Positions 11,289 to 21,685 of a stretch of DNA of 64,000 nt are shown piece by piece. Under the pieces are notes generated by a model. It was not told where the DNA came from and searched no databases. It was given only the letters and a program-made list of their open reading frames with translations. Position numbers and translations under genes: made by a program. The stretch's first letter is position 1. Every line of letters begins with the position of its first letter. Location of the stretch: positions 6,009,001-6,073,000 of the forward strand of contig CP141148.1 of assembly GCA_035235625.1 (NCBI GenBank), read 5' to 3'. Source of the DNA: Saururus chinensis. Lineage: Eukaryota; Streptophyta; Magnoliopsida; Piperales; Saururaceae.

Positions 11289-13463
11289 TATAACACCCTG
11301 ACCCAGGAATTGACCTGGACCAGGGGTTCTAAACACAAAATTGGGGTTATAAATTTTCATAAAAATTAGACCAGAAGCGGCAGAGTCTGAGTGCAAGAGC
11401 TATAACATTCCTCTACGCACTGATGAAATTAAGTGCTCCATTGTGTGTAGGCCAAAACAAACTATAATTTATTACTAATTTGGATTGGCCAACATTGTTG
11501 TGTTTGTTGCCTACGTACGTATTGGATAATATCTACGAGGTTATTTTATTATGATCAGATCAAAATGTAATTTTGCCTAACAGCTAATGCATGCATCAAG
11601 CAGTGCAAAATCATATAAATCAAAATATGTGTATTCGTGTATCCGAATAAATCATTTAGAGTTTGACGGAAATCTCATAAATTAGAGGAGTTAAATAAAA
11701 CTAACAAATTAGCATAATTACACATTTCACTCTATCGTAGAGTAGAGCAAAACACAACAAAACATATTGGATCATATCAGATCTCATCCGATCAAATCAG
11801 ATCATAATTGATCATATCGGAACATGTAAGATCAAAACAGAGTATATCAGAGTTTATGAAATCATATTAGATCAAAACATATTAGAATACATCGGATCAG
11901 AGCATAGTATATATCTTAATCAACATATGTATTTATGTAATCATATATTAAATTGGAATATCAGGAACACTTACTCTCTTGTAGTTTCGAACATAGTGAC
12001 ATTCAGGTGTCATCCTCTTTAGGTTCAGAGATGGTAGACGAAGCCTCTTATTGCTTTGAAATGTTTATTTGATTGTGCCCGAATGCAATGAGCAGAACTT
12101 CTCATTTCCCATAGATGCATCACTCTTTGCACTCTCAAAGGCGGCGAACAGAACCTCCCTTTACTCGAAGACACTTCTTACTTTCTGTACCTATAGACAG
12201 TGGATAGAACTTCCCTTTACACACAGTGTTTTTCACTTTCCGCACTTGTAAACAGAAGATAGAATCTTCCTTTACCCGGGGTGTTTCTCTCTCTATGTGC
12301 CCTAAGGTGATAGACATAACCTCCTTTATCCCAGAGACACATTTTACTTTCCTCTCCATAAGCGACGGACATAACCTTCTCTTACCCGGGAACACTTCTC
12401 ACTTTTCGAGTTCGTATGCAGCAGACAGAACCTCCCCATACCTGCAGATACTTTTCACTTTCTACGTTCGTAGGCAGCAAATAGAACCTTCTATTTTTCG
12501 GGGATATTTCTCTCACTGTGTGGCTCGTCGATGAAGGACATAGCCTAACCTTACTCTGAGCCAATTCTTTCGTTGTGGCCTGACGGTGGAAGGAGCCTCC
12601 TTCTCTTGGCCACTTCTATCTCTCTTTTGGCCTGAGGGCGTCAGATAGATCCTCCTCATGCCCCGGGTCATTTTTCCTCTCTAGATTCGCTACCTTGAAG
12701 AGTGGACGCTTCTATTGCGTAGGACACTCTCGAATTAGCTAAAAACGCTTCTTCAACGAGCAAAAACACTTTGAATGAGCTAGAAAACTTCTCAGTAAAA
12801 TCACATGGGTTTCCTATATATAGATGAAAAACCGGTGAGCCAACAAAGTGATGAGCACATCGCGTGCCCATGACGCAGCGATGTAGTAAGTGCGCGCATC
12901 TGCGCACTGCACGCTAAGTGCGCGATGCTATTGCATGGATGTCATACCTCACTCAAGCCCTGCGACATGTGGTGCGGCTTGCGCGCCATAGTTCAAGCGT
13001 AGACTTACGCACGCAGCTCACTAGTCGCTGATGTCATTAATGACGCCACTAAATTCAATGTCATTAATGATGCCACTAAATTCATCATTTCCCCATTTTA
13101 ATTATTATTTTATTCAAATATTATCTCAAACTTTAACACCCAATATCTTCTTACCCCGAAGTCGATATCACGTGTTCTTTATACCGATGGACTTGTATCG
13201 TCGAGCCCTTCGAAATTAGACCTTACATGAGTAGGTTATTTTATATTTTTCAAGTAGTTCTATTCAATGTGACATGCTTCTCGAGGTTGTAACTTTTACT
13301 CCTGACCTTTATTTCCCATATTTTTTAATTTATTACGCTAATTACTTCGAGCTCTACCCATATATTGGGATTTAATCCCTTAAAAACCCAAAAAACTTAT
13401 TTAAAATTTTATAATTACTCATAACCCCTCGGGTTAGACATAATCAGAAAATGGGGCATTGCA
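11289..13463 (-). mobile_element. solo LTR of a Gypsy (Tekay-like) retrotransposon
   Basis: A 2175-bp segment begins TATAACACCC and ends GGGGCATTGCA, degenerate versions of TGTAACACCC and GGGCATTACA. It is flanked by the direct repeat GTAAT. It has no internal retrotransposon genes, so it is a solo LTR left by unequal recombination. Its distal part (about 13150-13370) runs parallel to the LTRs of the young element at 19961-28649: a GTTCTT-ATACCGATGGA-TTGTAT-GAGCCC block, then GAGGTTGTAACTTTTACTCC. That gives the same orientation, with the parent coding strand minus. A minisatellite fills its centre. Confidence 0.78.
12040..12700. repeat. ~56-bp minisatellite inside the solo LTR, 10-12 copies
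   Basis: Units follow the pattern CAGAACCTCC-TTAC-CG-AGACACTTCTCACTTTC---GT-CGTAGGCAG. Successive unit starts (ACAGAACC, ATAGAAC, ACATAACC) are 53-57 bp apart from about 12091 to 12640. Divergence between units is high, so the array is old. Open frames here on both strands are by-products of the repeat and not genes. Confidence 0.75.
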
Positions 13464-13468
13464 GTAAT
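13464..13468. repeat. 5-bp target duplication GTAAT, right
   Basis: Direct copy of 11284-11288, immediately after the LTR terminus. Confidence 0.7.
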
Positions 13469-15174
13469 CTGACTCAAGAAGTCTTGTGTTTTGGTACAAA
13501 TAAATTAAATTTGAAGATTGAATAAATACTAGGAACAATGTACGTGGAAAAACATGTGAAAACTTGTATGGAAAATAAATTGTTGATGCAATGTTCTTGC
13601 AAAAAATATAAGCCTTGAAAAAAAGAAAATAACTAAGAAAATGGTAAGTTGTTTAAATTTTTTAGAATGAATTACTTTAGACAAAATTTTAAATTTCTAC
13701 TTGAAACAATTTAATTGGTGTAGTACTCTAACAAGTTATACAATCATATGATTTTTAATACATTGGGAACCATTTTCATAGACTTCTAATCATGTTCTTG
13801 GTACACATATATTCTATATTCAATAAAGTGGAATGAAAGTTAGTGCAACTTACATACTTGTAAACCATTAGGTGAAATAAGTGAATGTTTTATCATTAAT
13901 TTGTCACTTTTCAATAAACAAAAAACTATAAGTGGTCCATGCAGTATTGTTTATAACATATGTTGATTATATGTATTGGTTTATGGTGGTTCAGTTACTT
14001 ATGTGTCACATCTTCAGCAGATTTATTGTATATGGTTATTTATATATAGGTTGGTTTTCCCATTGAAAAGTGTTAATATATCAGGAAGACATAAGAATTG
14101 GTTTACAATATTGATTAATAATACTCTATATAGTTCAATTGAAGGAAACATCAATTACATTGTTATATTATTCTCATCTATAGTTGAAACACCCTTACTA
14201 AGAACGAGTCCAAGTTTCACAAAAAAGTATGTCTTACAACTAAAATAAACAACAAGAATGACAACCCATCGTAGTCATATAAAAAAGTCTGTAAAATTTT
14301 ACTAAAAGAGAGTGAGACTAACAATGAAAGAATATACTAAGGTAGTGTAAATCAATTAGGTAGTTTGCACATGTAGTGATGACCAAATGTTTTCATGTTA
14401 AGTGTTGACCTAATGGACAGTCCACATGTGGAGTAGAGGTAAGGGCTCTAGTCAAAATTTGATTTGTTTAGAACTGATGGTAAATGCCCATAAGAGTTTC
14501 GGCATGATCTTCAAATGATAAAAAATTCATTTGGTTGTGTAGCCCTTGAACAAGGGTTGTCAATCTTCAAAGGGGCAAATATGCATGTGTGGATGTGGGT
14601 CATTTAAAGGACTTCATAGGGGTATAATGTCATGACCCGAGCCCTAGAGAAGGTCGAAAGACCATTCACTCCAATGGAGTGCGCTTAAGCTCGAACCGCA
14701 ACAAGGCAAAATGATATTTGGGCAAGAAATATAGAAATAAACCAAACTTTTAATAAACTTTCCTACTACATCTTTATTTAATCAGAAATCAAGTAACCAA
14801 GTTTTATCAATGAGATGTTTATGCTCATACTACAATTATAGCTATTTTAACTGCCATAAAAGAATCCTTAAATTATCATAATTCTTCGGCTTTTCCCTAT
14901 GAACAGTCTCTCTCTCTTTCTTTATTTCTTGATGTTCCTACTCATCCAAATCATTAAATAAACTTACATGCAAAAATATGCCCAATGGAACAGACATTCC
15001 ACCCTTAAGCTAAAAGCCTTGTGATTGTGCCTCATGTAAAACATGCTTAAAAATAAAACAACCATACATTATACAATAACTATGACATCATATTCTAATT
15101 AGAGTATGATAAATCCATACATAGCCATCATATATTGGATATAACTTCAGATAACATTTAAATGAGATAACATG
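13469..15174. other. AT-rich intergenic DNA; LTR-like start near 14633
   Basis: No gene seen. TGTCATGACCCGAGCCC near 14633 resembles a Gypsy LTR terminus and leads into the dispersed repeat at 15175. Its partner end was not found. Confidence 0.4.
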
Positions 15175-15513
15175 ATAACATAATGTTCGTAAATAGCCCA
15201 TTCCCTTTAACTTCCTAGCGAATTAGCTATGTGATCCGTAATTTCTGCTGGTGCTAGAGTGTCATGGGTGGTCGTCCGTATGCACTTAGTATGACCCGTA
15301 AAGAGTAAGAGGGAACTGCCAAAGGTTAGGGTTCACCCTCATTTCTAAACATGACACTTGGGTAATATTTAATTTTGAACCTGAAGTTAAAAACACTTAT
15401 ACCAAGTCTTAACTAACCCTTGTTAACCATCCTTGACTTTTGTTGGTTATTAATACTTAGATTTACCTTTAATGCAATACACACCTCTCGCATGCCCATA
15501 AGAGAGATCAAAA
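15175..15513. repeat. dispersed LTR-like repeat, copy 2
   Basis: Same orientation as 1-370, with colinear blocks including GCTATGTGATCC, GTCATGGGTGGTCGTCCG and AAAACACTTATACCAAG. No coding potential. Confidence 0.6.
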
Positions 15514-17027
15514 GAATAGCTTGTTGGGCCCAGCCCAAGAACAGAGATATCCATACAAGTATCAAACTCCTACCATCCACAAACCTTGAATATTGAAGCA
15601 TTTATGCAACTGTGCATGATTATGAAACATAAAGGAATATAATTGTGGCACACATTGTTCTGCCACACAAGTCAGTTGAGAGCATGAAGACATTATTTTT
15701 GAAAACATAGTTCTAAAAGATAGTCCCAGGGTACATTTGAAATTGACCAGTTGCTTATACAAAAAATAAGCAAAATCATTATATACATAAGCAATATCAG
15801 CTTTCTAGCAGGTTTAATTTAATCAGTAACAAATTGATTAAGATATTTCTTGTTTCAGTAGCAAATAAATTATAAAATCTAAATATCAAATGGTTATAAT
15901 CCCATACAGTAGATTAACAACTTATTTCAATTTCAATTGACCCCAAAATAAATTAGTTCCAATGTATATAGTTCTAGAAATTACTATTTGCAGGGACCCA
16001 TTCACCTAGCAGGACTATGTATGAGTAGATTAACTCATCTACCCATAATTAGGATTATACCATTAGCTTATGAAGTTAGATATAATTTACTTCCTCTATC
16101 TCTTTTAACTTTATCATTGTCGTCACTGTTGACACCTAATTAACATATCACGTGTCGAAGTCCCCATAACACCATAACTGACTTGTTCAACCCTATGTTA
16201 GATCACACATACACCCTGTCAACATGTCCACTCTCACGTCAACAGTTCATGATGCCCTTTCCTCCTCATGTCCAACTGATCACAAGGAGTCCCCAACTCT
16301 TGTTATGCAACATTGTGTCTCAATCCAATTTTCCTCATGGAATTAACTTTAAGGAATCCTAATTAGGTTTCCTAAAGCTTCTCTAAGCCATTCTCATCAT
16401 GTCTCATTCACACCCTCTTTTCCTCTTTCCTACCAACAAGTCAGTCACTGACATCTCTCCGACTCCGACATGTCTAAGTCCATGGCGGTTGTTTGTAAAT
16501 TATTCTTTCATGTCATTCATGTGTTCTATACACATCTAACCCACCAAAAAACTCATTTGGAGTCTCCTCTTATCTCTAGAACCTTATTTCCCGTTGTTTT
16601 TTTACCATAACTTTTATTATAAATACACCTTTAAACCCAACCTACACCACTCACCTAGAAACTAATCTTTGCAGAGTACAATATTTTCCTCTAAATATGC
16701 AAAACCTTCCATTTTTAATAAGAGGTAGTGATCCTCCCTCAAACCCTCTGAATCTTCACATTCGCATATCGTCCTCTCCATGAGCGCACCTCAAGTTACT
16801 GACAAATAAGTTACATATTCCTTTTTTGCCAAAAACCTCTCTTTTCGGCCTTCACTGCCTTCCAACGAATGAGAACAAGGCTTGCCTTCAAGTTTATATT
16901 TATATATAGATTCATCTGATAAGCCTCACTAAGAAGCAACCCATTGATAAGCATCACTAAGAACCAAGCCACTAACACCACTAAGAAGCAATTAAACTGG
17001 TTAAACCGTGCTAGATTTCTAGATATA
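15514..17027. other. AT-rich intergenic DNA
   Basis: No gene seen. 16130-16700 is less AT-rich and contains a TATA-like TATTATAAATAC near 16615, but no open frame follows that can be supported. Confidence 0.4.
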
Positions 17028-17351
17028 GCTAAGAAGTATGCACTATGAACAAAAAACTACTTCTTCCTCTCTCTTCGATTGTTGTTTTACTAATTTACTA
17101 GATTTTGTGTGACAATCTAAAAATTTTAGGGTAATTTTCAAGGACTGAGGTAGGATAAATTGAATATTTTAGGATGAGCGGTTTGTAGACATGGTGACAT
17201 GTTGATGCCTAATGGAGGTGGTGTCAGTGAGTCGCCTAAAATTTTTAGAATGTCACACAAAATCTAGTGAATTAGTAAAACAACGATGGAAGAGAGCAAG
17301 GAAGAGGAAGTATTTTTTTTGTTCAAAGTGTATATTGCGTACTTCTTAGCT
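17028..17351. repeat. long imperfect hairpin (about 105-bp arms, ~108-bp loop)
   Basis: The left arm (17028-17131) and right arm (17240-17351) are inverted copies at about 85% by eye. Both contain AGCTAAGAAGTA-GCA-TAT, GTTGTTTTACTAATT-ACTAG and ATTTTGTGTGACA-TCTAAA read toward the loop. Arms of this length can form a fold-back transcript, as in MITE- or siRNA-producing hairpins. The outer end of the right arm touches the plastid fragment. Confidence 0.75.
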
Positions 17352-17560
17352 ATATTTGGAAGAACCCAAGTACTCTCTTTCGAATCCACGAAACAACTCT
17401 CAGAGATCTTTTTCCCTTTTGGAAGATACAGGAGCGAAACAATCAACCTATTGATATTGGAAGACCAAAAAGATTCTTCCAATGTATCATTTCTGGGTCC
17501 AATGGAATTCATAGGTATAGGAAGAAGCCCCATCAAATAGAGATTTTTTCTTTCGACCAT
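17352..17560 (-). pseudogene. ycf2: nuclear plastid insertion: ycf2 fragment
   Basis: Read on the minus strand from the ATG at 17560, the first ~68 residues follow plastid Ycf2 almost residue for residue. Recognisable blocks are [49 protein letters not shown] and KESTWVLP. Ycf2 is a very large, essential plastid protein, and only about 0.2 kb of its ~6-7 kb gene is present. Homology stops at the ATG side exactly at 17560 and fades at the hairpin. This is a NUPT: plastid DNA integrated in the nucleus, without function here. High identity suggests a fairly recent transfer. Confidence 0.9.
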
Positions 17561-17629
17561 ACTTCATTACATCTAACATGGTTTAATCGGTTCAATTGTT
17601 TCTTTTTTTATTAAAATTGCCAAAAACCT

Positions 17630-19545
17630 TGTCATGCACCGCCACACCCCCTTGATTTGAACCAAATTTAGGGTGGTGGGACATAGTGTAATGAAGTAGA
17701 AGACTAACCCATTATGGTTCTTATCGAAGTACACAGCAAGTGCCCTTTGTGCAAAAGAAGATAACGGAATGTAAAAGTGATTAATTAACAATCTTAGTTC
17801 AACACATCCACCTCACCACATAAAACAAAAGTCATAAGCCCTAAGTCTACATCATGTCTAAAGTCATCACATGCTACACACAACATGAAAGCAATATATT
17901 TCAAACATCAACATAATCCTGACATAAGTCTACATATGGCTGAGTAACTAGCCCTATCTCTCATAAGTGTATCTACTAGTCCCCGAGCTCGTGATACAAT
18001 TTGTCCTAAGCACCTACATAACACAATATATAGCCTCAAAATAAAACCACAAACAAAGTAGTGGTGAGCTTAGCTTAATAAGAGTTTAAAATGAAACATA
18101 AGCTTATAATAACACCACATACATTATTCCCATAAAAATCAATTTAAACATGTATCACATATCCCTTATCTACACCTACGCATCATGAGTTAAATCACAT
18201 TTCATATATTCACATTCATACCATCTGTGCATCATAGGCTTATTCATAATGCACATCCACAACTTATGTCATCATTTAAGTTTCATGGTTTATTTACATC
18301 CTACATGAATCAAATATCAAAATTCACATTCACCCTGCATAATCAAGTGTATCAAACCACATTTCATCGTGCATATTCAAGTGTAATCATTCTGTATACA
18401 TCCTGTGTAAACATAAGCATCATTGTCCCTATATAACCTATGTCAATAAGCATTATAATCCATATGCCTACATAAATAATCTAGTGAATGTCTTACAAAA
18501 GAAAAACAACTCTGCTATCCTAACCAAAGCACAAGCAAACTTGCTCACCTTGAAAATCCTAAATGGAAATCTGAATTCTAGGAAAGGAAGACTGGAGCAA
18601 TTTCAGTAAATCCTTAATGAGAAGAACGCCCCCTGGTAAGCCAATGCACACAGACATACGAGCTTTGATTCTCAAGTCCAAAGGGTCATAATAGTTATCA
18701 CATTATAGCAAATTTGTTATTTTCACCCGGGGAGGAAACCTATCCTCAAAGGGATGTAAAACCCCGTCAATAAATTTAAAACCCCATCCTTTTAGATGCA
18801 TAATAGATTCAATAAACCTCCAATGCGGTTAATCCAGAAAATTACTACATCCAATCAATTAATCACAATTAATCTTCATTTACAATGTTTAATGGATGCA
18901 AGCATAGGTAAACATAACCTATTCAGTTTTAAATGTATGAAATATGGTACATTTGTGTCAAATAAAAATATATAAGCATTGGTAAGAGATACATTTATGG
19001 ATATATTCTTAATTGAGCTAAAGCATGTGTAACATGGCTCATTTGTAATTAAATTGACATCTGCAAGCATTCACATCCTCTCATGATCATAAGTTTCTGA
19101 TGTCATGTAATAAATATTAAGAAATAATAAAAGTACAGATTTAAATCAAGTAGAGCATCATACTAAGCTTAAAAATGCATAATCATTTCTTTAATTAAGC
19201 TAAAACATATATAGTATGCTCCATATGAAATTAAGATGGCATGTGTAAGTATTCCTAGCTCATCATGGTCATTATATACTAAAATCACGAGAAAAGGAAA
19301 AGGAATGGCCGAATATTCACTAAAAATGGCCATGTACCCAATTTACAGTATGGCCATTCAAACAGCTAGACTGCCCATCCGAATAGTTTATTAGGTCGTT
19401 CAAACAGTCGAGATAGTTCTCTTTTCTGGTTTGTCTTCCTCCTCTCGAAATCCAAACCAAAATCATTCTAAAACTCCAAAAAAATTCCCAAAATATTATA
19501 TAATCAATACCTAAACTTAAAACATGATAGATCTAACATTTCCAA
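17630..19545 (-). mobile_element. truncated Gypsy LTR, extra copy
   Basis: Starts TGTCATGCACCGCCACACCC and is colinear with the 5' LTR of the old Gypsy element (40136 to about 42120). Matches include the repeated GCATCATGAG-TAAATCACATT blocks, CCTATCCTCAAAGGGA, and the ATTCGAA-/CAAACAG-rich segment. Homology ends near 19545. The following DNA starts another copy of the same LTR family, so this is a separate, truncated LTR lying head to tail with the 3' LTR of the old element. Confidence 0.7.
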
Positions 19546-19955
19546 GGAAGGAGGGAAGTGGCACGACAAAGTGAAATAAAAAGAATTGTGAAATACTTAA
19601 CCATCCTTTGTTCAGAACAATGGAGTACGCAATACAAACCATTTGTACAAAAGTAAATAGAGGAGATAAAAGAGGCTAATTAACAATCTTAGTCCACATA
19701 ATATCCATATTATCTCAATAACAACTTAATATCAAGCCTCAAGGTCTACAGAAATCTAAAGCCAACACCGGCTGACTATAGTATGAGTTAAAGTCAAATA
19801 TAAGTCTAGCACATCATAGGCAAGTCAAACACAACCAAAATAACTAACCCCTCTCATGGAGCATATCCAACCATATGCTCAACATAAAGACCATCCGGAG
19901 TACCTGTATGACACAACATACAACCCAAAAACGAAAACCACAAATAGAAGAGGGG

Positions 19956-19960
19956 TGAGC
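19956..19960. repeat. 5-bp target duplication TGAGC, left
   Basis: TGAGC directly precedes TGTAACGC. The identical five bases directly follow the other LTR at 28650-28654. Confidence 0.9.
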
Positions 19961-21637
19961 TGTAACGCTCCTCGTATTTTCGAATAAAAGAAAACAATTT
20001 TTGAAAACGTAACAAAATTTAATTACAATTGCCAAGGATCACCGTGTACTAAAACAGTAATTACAACATACTTTGTAATATACAAAGATTGTCCAAAATT
20101 AGGCATCACGTGCCTTTGTACATTGGTCAATACAATAATTTACATAAATACAAAAACAGTAATACAAAACTTGTAATTTAAGGAAACCCTTCGTCGACTC
20201 CTTCAGAATTGAGTGAAACACCTGCAGAGTCTGAGGGTGGGTGAGTAAATTTATACTCAGTAGGTCGAATTAAGTTCTAAGAATATGCTTCGTGCACATA
20301 CCATTTTTCTTTTTGGAAATCCTTCGGAAAACCTGAAAACACGATCACAGAACATCGCGATACCAGACGACTTACACCCGCGCCCATGGGGCGACGCGAG
20401 ACTGAAAGGAAGGGATTTACCCATGACATCCCAATCCTGTGCGCGCCAGTTGCCAAATTTGGCGGTATCCAAAATTATAATAATTCTTAGCTCCGAAGAA
20501 CCGAGAACTATCCAGACGGCACGATTGCCCAAAACTCGGAGAAATTTTCGAAAGGAGGAGATGATTTTGAAGTCAGAGCTTTGTTTTCATAAAGTAACAG
20601 AAAAACTTTTAGTAAGACTTTAGCGAGTCAAAATCTCAGCATACGATTAGAATTTAAAACTACCTACCTATAACACGTGCGAAATCTCCTCGTAGCGTAA
20701 AGAGAATCCCGCCTTAATATATCAGTCTTTGAGCAAGAATTTCAGCAGAATAACCACTCCAACGCGTAGACGCCCTTGATTTACTAGGGTAGGGCTTTGG
20801 AACGGGTTAAAAAGGTTTAGGAATGACCCAGAAACAGTAAAAAGATGAAAAAAGAAGATTAGGGAAGGGGCACGTTTTTCGAGGTCTTAGAGGGGTCGTC
20901 TCGAGAAAGTAACACTTCCGGTGCGTAGAGCACCCTTGAATTAGTAGGAAACGAGTCTTGAAACGTGAAAATCGGACTTAAAACGGGTCGGGAATGGTGA
21001 AAACAGTGAAGGGGGCTGAAAATCGGATGTGGGTGAAGAAGTGGCCGGAAAGGGAATAAATAGGCGGTGGAGGGGAATATTCCGGTGGGCGCCGCCGCCG
21101 GAACAGGCGGGCGCCCACCGGCGCCGCCACAAAAACCGGGCGGCGGCCCCCGGCGGCGGGGGAACTATGTTCGCGCGTGACGAACGCGCGTTCGTCACCG
21201 CGAACGCGCGGTTCGTCGCGCGTTCGGCGCGCGCCGCGCGGCACACGCCGCGCGTTGCGCTGCGCCGAGCCGCGCCGCGCTGCGCCGAGTCGCGCCGCGC
21301 CGAAAAAAAATAAAATATTATTTTTAATTTAAAAAAAATCAAAAATTCCAAAAATCGTAACTTCCTATCCCGAACTCCGATTTGCGCGTTCTTGGTACTG
21401 TTGAGTTTGTATTCACGAGCCCTATGATACAAGACTATTTAAGAACCAATCCACTTAAATTTTGAAAGTGGGTCCCGCCGGTCGACCACGTTCCCCGAGG
21501 TCGTAACTTTTGCTCCCGACCTCTGATCTTCGCGTTTTAAGACTCGTTACGCTCGTCTTCACGAGCTCTAACTAAAACTTAAGAAAATTATAAACAAAAT
21601 ATGTAAGAAGATCGTGTTAGAAATTAGGGTCATTACA
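19961..21637 (-). repeat. 3' LTR of the young chromovirus
   Basis: On the plus strand it runs TGTAACGCTCC...GGGTCATTACA; on the coding strand it begins TGTAATGACC. It holds a strongly CpG-rich block (21080-21306) containing the 18-bp perfect palindrome GACGAACGCGCGTTCGTC once, at 21179-21196. Open frames within it occur identically in both LTRs and are not genes. Confidence 0.95.
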
Positions 21638-21650
21638 ATCTACCCCCCTT
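21638..21650 (-). other. polypurine tract
   Basis: On the coding strand AAGGGGGGTAGAT abuts the start of the 3' LTR. This is the plus-strand primer site expected at this position. Confidence 0.85.
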
Positions 21651-21685
21651 AAAGAAAATTTCGTCCTCGAAATTTGAATTATCCA

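Noticed and set aside
12069-12564. Several 60-100-residue frames at 12.1-12.6 kb
   Set aside because: They read through the ~56-bp minisatellite in both directions and share no protein-like conservation.
1-15513. A single large LTR element bounded by the repeats at 1-370 and 15175-15513
   Set aside because: The interval contains an apparently intact MADS gene and no retrotransposon genes, and the two copies are diverged. Two independent insertions fit better.
20257-20623. Open frames of 91 and 112 residues within the LTR
   Set aside because: The same frames occur in both LTRs (27228-27594), have no domain, and overlap each other on opposite strands.
20941-21432. 163-residue Arg/Ala-rich frame and its partners in the GC-rich LTR block
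   Set aside because: Composition follows from CGCG repeats, frames are open on both strands, and length differs between LTRs because of repeat number.
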